A stretch of 16,774 nucleotides of DNA, taken from assembly GCA_017304125.1 (NCBI GenBank), contig JAFKLV010000381.1:1-16774 (forward strand), read 5' to 3'. Numbering within the stretch: position 1 is the first letter of the stretch; every line of letters starts with the position of its first letter. The translations under genes were made by a program, and so were the position numbers. The notes under the pieces were generated by a model. The model was not told the origin of the DNA. It made no database searches and saw only the letters and a list, made by a program, of their open reading frames with translations. This DNA is from Sphingomonadales bacterium (GTDB taxonomy: Bacteria > Pseudomonadota > Alphaproteobacteria > Sphingomonadales > Sphingomonadaceae). Shown piece after piece: positions 15,068-16,774 of this stretch.

Positions 15068-16064
15068 CCGCCAGCGCGCGATCGAGCCGGTCGAATGCCG
15101 CATCGTCACCGGGCAGGCCGAAGCGCAGCCAGTCAAGCCGATCGGCGAACGGCCGCGTCAGGATGCCAGCACGCGCCAGCCGCTCGAACAAGGCGGGCGC
15201 ATCGACCTGCTCGACCAGCCGGAACAGCGGGCAGGCGCCGCGCACGACCAGCGCGTGTCGCGCAAGCAGAGCATCGAGCCGCGCGGCGCCGGCCTCGAGC
15301 GCACGCCGCATCGCGTCGATCCACCCGGCATCGGCATAAGCCGCGCGCCCCCAGGCGATCGCCTGCGCGCTCACCGGCCAGTCGCCGAACAGTCGCCGCA
15401 CGCGCTCGATCACGGCGGGCGGCGCGACAATGAAACCGAGCCGTATCCCCGCAAGCCCGAAGAATTTGCCGAACGAGCGCAACACCACCACCGGCGCCGC
15501 GTCGTCGAGCATCGGCAGGATGCTCGCATCGGGCAGCGTATCGACGAACGCTTCGTCGATCGCCAGCCAGCCGCCCGCCGCGGCCTGACGCGCCGCCAGT
15601 CCCTGCATCGTTGTGCGATCGAACAGGCGCCCGTCGGGGTTGTTCGGATTGGCAAACAACATCGTGCCGGGCCGCGCCGCGATCGTCGCGACGCTGGCCG
15701 CGGCCACCTCGCCGTGGGTGCCGTAACCGGGGTGCGCGGCGACGATCGGCCCCGGCAACCCGAGCATCGGCAGCAATCGCAGCGCAACCTCGCTCCCCGG
15801 CACCGCCGCGACGCGCGACGCCGCAACGCCGAAATAGTCGGCAGCGGCGGCTTCCAGCGCCCGCAATGCCGTGATCGCCGGGAGCGGCCCGGAATCGAAT
15901 TTCAACCCCGCCGGCGGCCCCCACGCCACCGGATTGATCCCGGTCGACAGATCGAGCCACGGATGCGGCGCGCGCGGAAAGGCGCGCATCGCGTCGTCAA
16001 TTCGGCCGCCGTGCCGCCCGAAGCCGTGCAATTCCGCTTGCGTCATCCCCGCTGCCATCGCCAT
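15060..16064 (-). CDS. cobD: Threonine-phosphate decarboxylase, PLP-dependent (CobD of Salmonella, CobC of Pseudomonas)
   Basis: This 334-residue class I/II aminotransferase-fold enzyme decarboxylates L-threonine O-3-phosphate to (R)-1-amino-2-propanol O-2-phosphate, the arm used by CbiB. Visible signatures are an N-terminal HGGRIDDA (18-25), LDLSTGINPVAW (37-48), FANPNNPDG (137-145), Asp170 in LAIDEAFVD (pyridine-nitrogen partner), Lys200 in VVLRSFGKFFGLAG (Schiff base), and Arg208 in GIRLGF. The ATG at 16064 has a weak GGCGGA upstream; an internal ATG at 16046 is a possible alternative. It overlaps cbiB by 8 nt as an operon, and its start is only 30 nt from the divergent cobU start. Context within the cob cluster decides between this function and histidinol-phosphate aminotransferase, which has the same fold. 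Confidence 0.94.
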   Translation of the reverse strand: MAMAAGMTQAELHGFGRHGGRIDDAMRAFPRAPHPWLDLSTGINPVAWGPPAGLKFDSGPLPAITALRALEAAAADYFGVAASRVAAVPGSEVALRLLPMLGLPGPIVAAHPGYGTHGEVAAASVATIAARPGTMLFANPNNPDGRLFDRTTMQGLAARQAAAGGWLAIDEAFVDTLPDASILPMLDDAAPVVVLRSFGKFFGLAGIRLGFIVAPPAVIERVRRLFGDWPVSAQAIAWGRAAYADAGWIDAMRRALEAGAARLDALLARHALVVRGACPLFRLVEQVDAPALFERLARAGILTRPFADRLDWLRFGLPGDDAAFDRLDRALAGG

Positions 16065-16094
16065 TCATCCGCCAAACGGCAAGTCGGAAGGGCG

Positions 16095-16625
16095 ATGACA
16101 GGCGATCCACGGACGATATTGGTGCTGGGCGGCGCGCGCTCGGGCAAGAGCCGCCACGCGCAGGCGCTCGCCGAGGCGCGCTCGCCGGCGCGGGTGTTCA
16201 TCGCCACCGCGGAGGCCGCCGATGCCGAAATGCAGGCGCGGATCGCGCAGCATCGCGCCGATCGCGACGCGAGCTGGCGGACGGTCGAGGCCCCGGTCGC
16301 GCTACCCGACGCGATCCGCGCGCATGGCGCCGGGGGCGATGTCGTGCTGGTCGATTGCCTGACCCTGTGGCTCTCCAATCTGCTGCTCGCCGCTGCGGAT
16401 CTCGATGCCGCAGCGGAAGCATTGCTCGCCGCGACACAGGCCGCGAGCGCACCGATCATCTTCGTCAGCAACGAAGTCGGCTTCGGCATCGTCCCCGATA
16501 ATGCGCTCGCCCGGCGCTTCCGCGATGCGGCGGGGCGGCTCAACCAGCGGCTCGCCGCGTGTTGCGACGCGACCGATCTCGTCGTCGCCGGCATCCCTCT
16601 GCGGATCTCCCCGCCCAAATCATAA
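16095..16625 (+). CDS. cobU: Bifunctional adenosylcobinamide kinase / adenosylcobinamide-phosphate guanylyltransferase (CobU/CobP)
   Basis: CobU phosphorylates adenosylcobinamide and then transfers GMP to give adenosylcobinamide-GDP, the substrate of CobS. The 176-residue product matches family length and begins with P-loop LGGARSGKS (11-19). His53 in RIAQHRADR is the likely guanylylated residue (His46 in Salmonella). VDCLTLWLSNLL, FVSNEVGFGIVPDNALARRF and the terminal VAGIPLRI complete the family pattern. The frame is open much further upstream, but that part is antisense to the decarboxylase. The ATG at 16095 is fixed by the ribosome binding site GGAAGGG (16086-16092) and by the start of homology. 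It is transcribed away from the decarboxylase and toward the riboswitch, whose target is a separate downstream unit. Confidence 0.96.
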   Translation: MTGDPRTILVLGGARSGKSRHAQALAEARSPARVFIATAEAADAEMQARIAQHRADRDASWRTVEAPVALPDAIRAHGAGGDVVLVDCLTLWLSNLLLAAADLDAAAEALLAATQAASAPIIFVSNEVGFGIVPDNALARRFRDAAGRLNQRLAACCDATDLVVAGIPLRISPPKS

Positions 16626-16660
16626 GGATTTGCGTGGCGGCGACTTTCGGATAAGGGCGC

Positions 16661-16702
16661 CGGCGCGAACCGGGCCTGCCCGGTTTCGCGAAGATCGCGC
16701 CG
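16661..16702 (+). terminator. Strong hairpin after cobU, possible terminator or riboswitch-flanking stem
   Basis: The outer arms CGGCGCGA (16661-16668) and TCGCGCCG (16695-16702) are perfect complements. Inside them, GCGAACCGGG (16665-16674) and CCCGGTTTCGC (16679-16689) form a competing inner hairpin with one bulged T and a CCTG loop. The inner hairpin starts 39 nt after the cobU stop. No U-tract follows, so it is not a textbook intrinsic terminator; it may still slow or end cobU transcription, or take part in folding of the adjacent riboswitch. The function is uncertain. Confidence 0.4.
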
Positions 16703-16774
16703 GTTCCCCGCAAGGGGATTCAAAGGGAACGGGGTTCGATACCCCGGCTGCCCCTGCAACTGTGAGCGGCGAGC
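16698..16774 (+). ncRNA. Cobalamin riboswitch (5' part, cut by the window end)
   Basis: The sequence matches the conserved core of the cobalamin (B12) riboswitch. It shows GGTTCCCC (16702-16709) with a CCCC-GCAA-GGGG tetraloop hairpin (16706-16717), AAAGGGAAC (16722-16730), a GGGGT/ACCCC stem (16731-16735 with 16741-16745), and the B12 box CTGCCCCTGCAACTGTGAGC (16748-16767). It is on the plus strand, so it controls a gene to the right of the window, probably a B12 or cobalt transport or cob gene turned down by adenosylcobalamin. The 3' part, including the expression platform, is not present. The exact 5' limit is approximate because the flanking stem cannot be placed without the missing 3' side. 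Confidence 0.93.

Overview
The window looks like chromosomal DNA of a GC-rich alphaproteobacterium, most likely a sphingomonad (Sphingomonadales). The reasons are very high GC in the cobalamin genes, TonB-dependent receptors with sphingomonad-style IVVTA/IVVTG TonB boxes, a spinster-like MFS permease, and a DUF1636 gene joined to cobT. This assignment is by pattern recognition, not by a database search.

The two flanks hold late cobalamin (vitamin B12) biosynthesis genes. On the left, reading rightward, come the end of an unidentified gene, a Cys-rich DUF1636 protein, cobT, an alpha-ribazole phosphatase and cobS. Their stop and start codons overlap throughout, so they form one translationally coupled operon. 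cobQ converges on cobS and overlaps its end by 16 nt. On the right, cbiB and the threonine-phosphate decarboxylase gene read leftward with an 8-nt overlap, and cobU diverges from them across only 30 nt. The window ends inside a plus-strand cobalamin riboswitch whose target lies beyond the edge. Together these genes cover cobyric acid formation, aminopropanol phosphate supply, attachment of that arm, GDP activation, alpha-ribazole phosphate formation and final joining. That is essentially the whole nucleotide-loop assembly branch. No dimethylbenzimidazole synthase (BluB) or corrinoid adenosyltransferase is seen.

Between the two flanks (about 4217-14128) lies a block of different character: an AT-rich 388-nt leader with several dyads, a large TonB-dependent receptor, a secreted BNR/Asp-box propeller protein of about 1060 residues, a second TonB-dependent receptor, a small PepSY-type membrane protein coupled to that receptor, and a convergent spinster-like MFS transporter. 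Sampled lines show lower GC than in the cob genes. No B12 riboswitch is visible in the leader. I read this block as a cell-surface uptake locus, substrate unknown, set into the cobalamin cluster. Whether it handles corrinoids, metal chelates or something unrelated cannot be decided from sequence alone.

The most interesting items are this receptor-propeller-receptor-PepSY locus, the long inverted repeat over its likely promoter, the conserved but poorly characterised DUF1636 protein inside the cob operon, and the strong hairpin directly in front of the terminal riboswitch.
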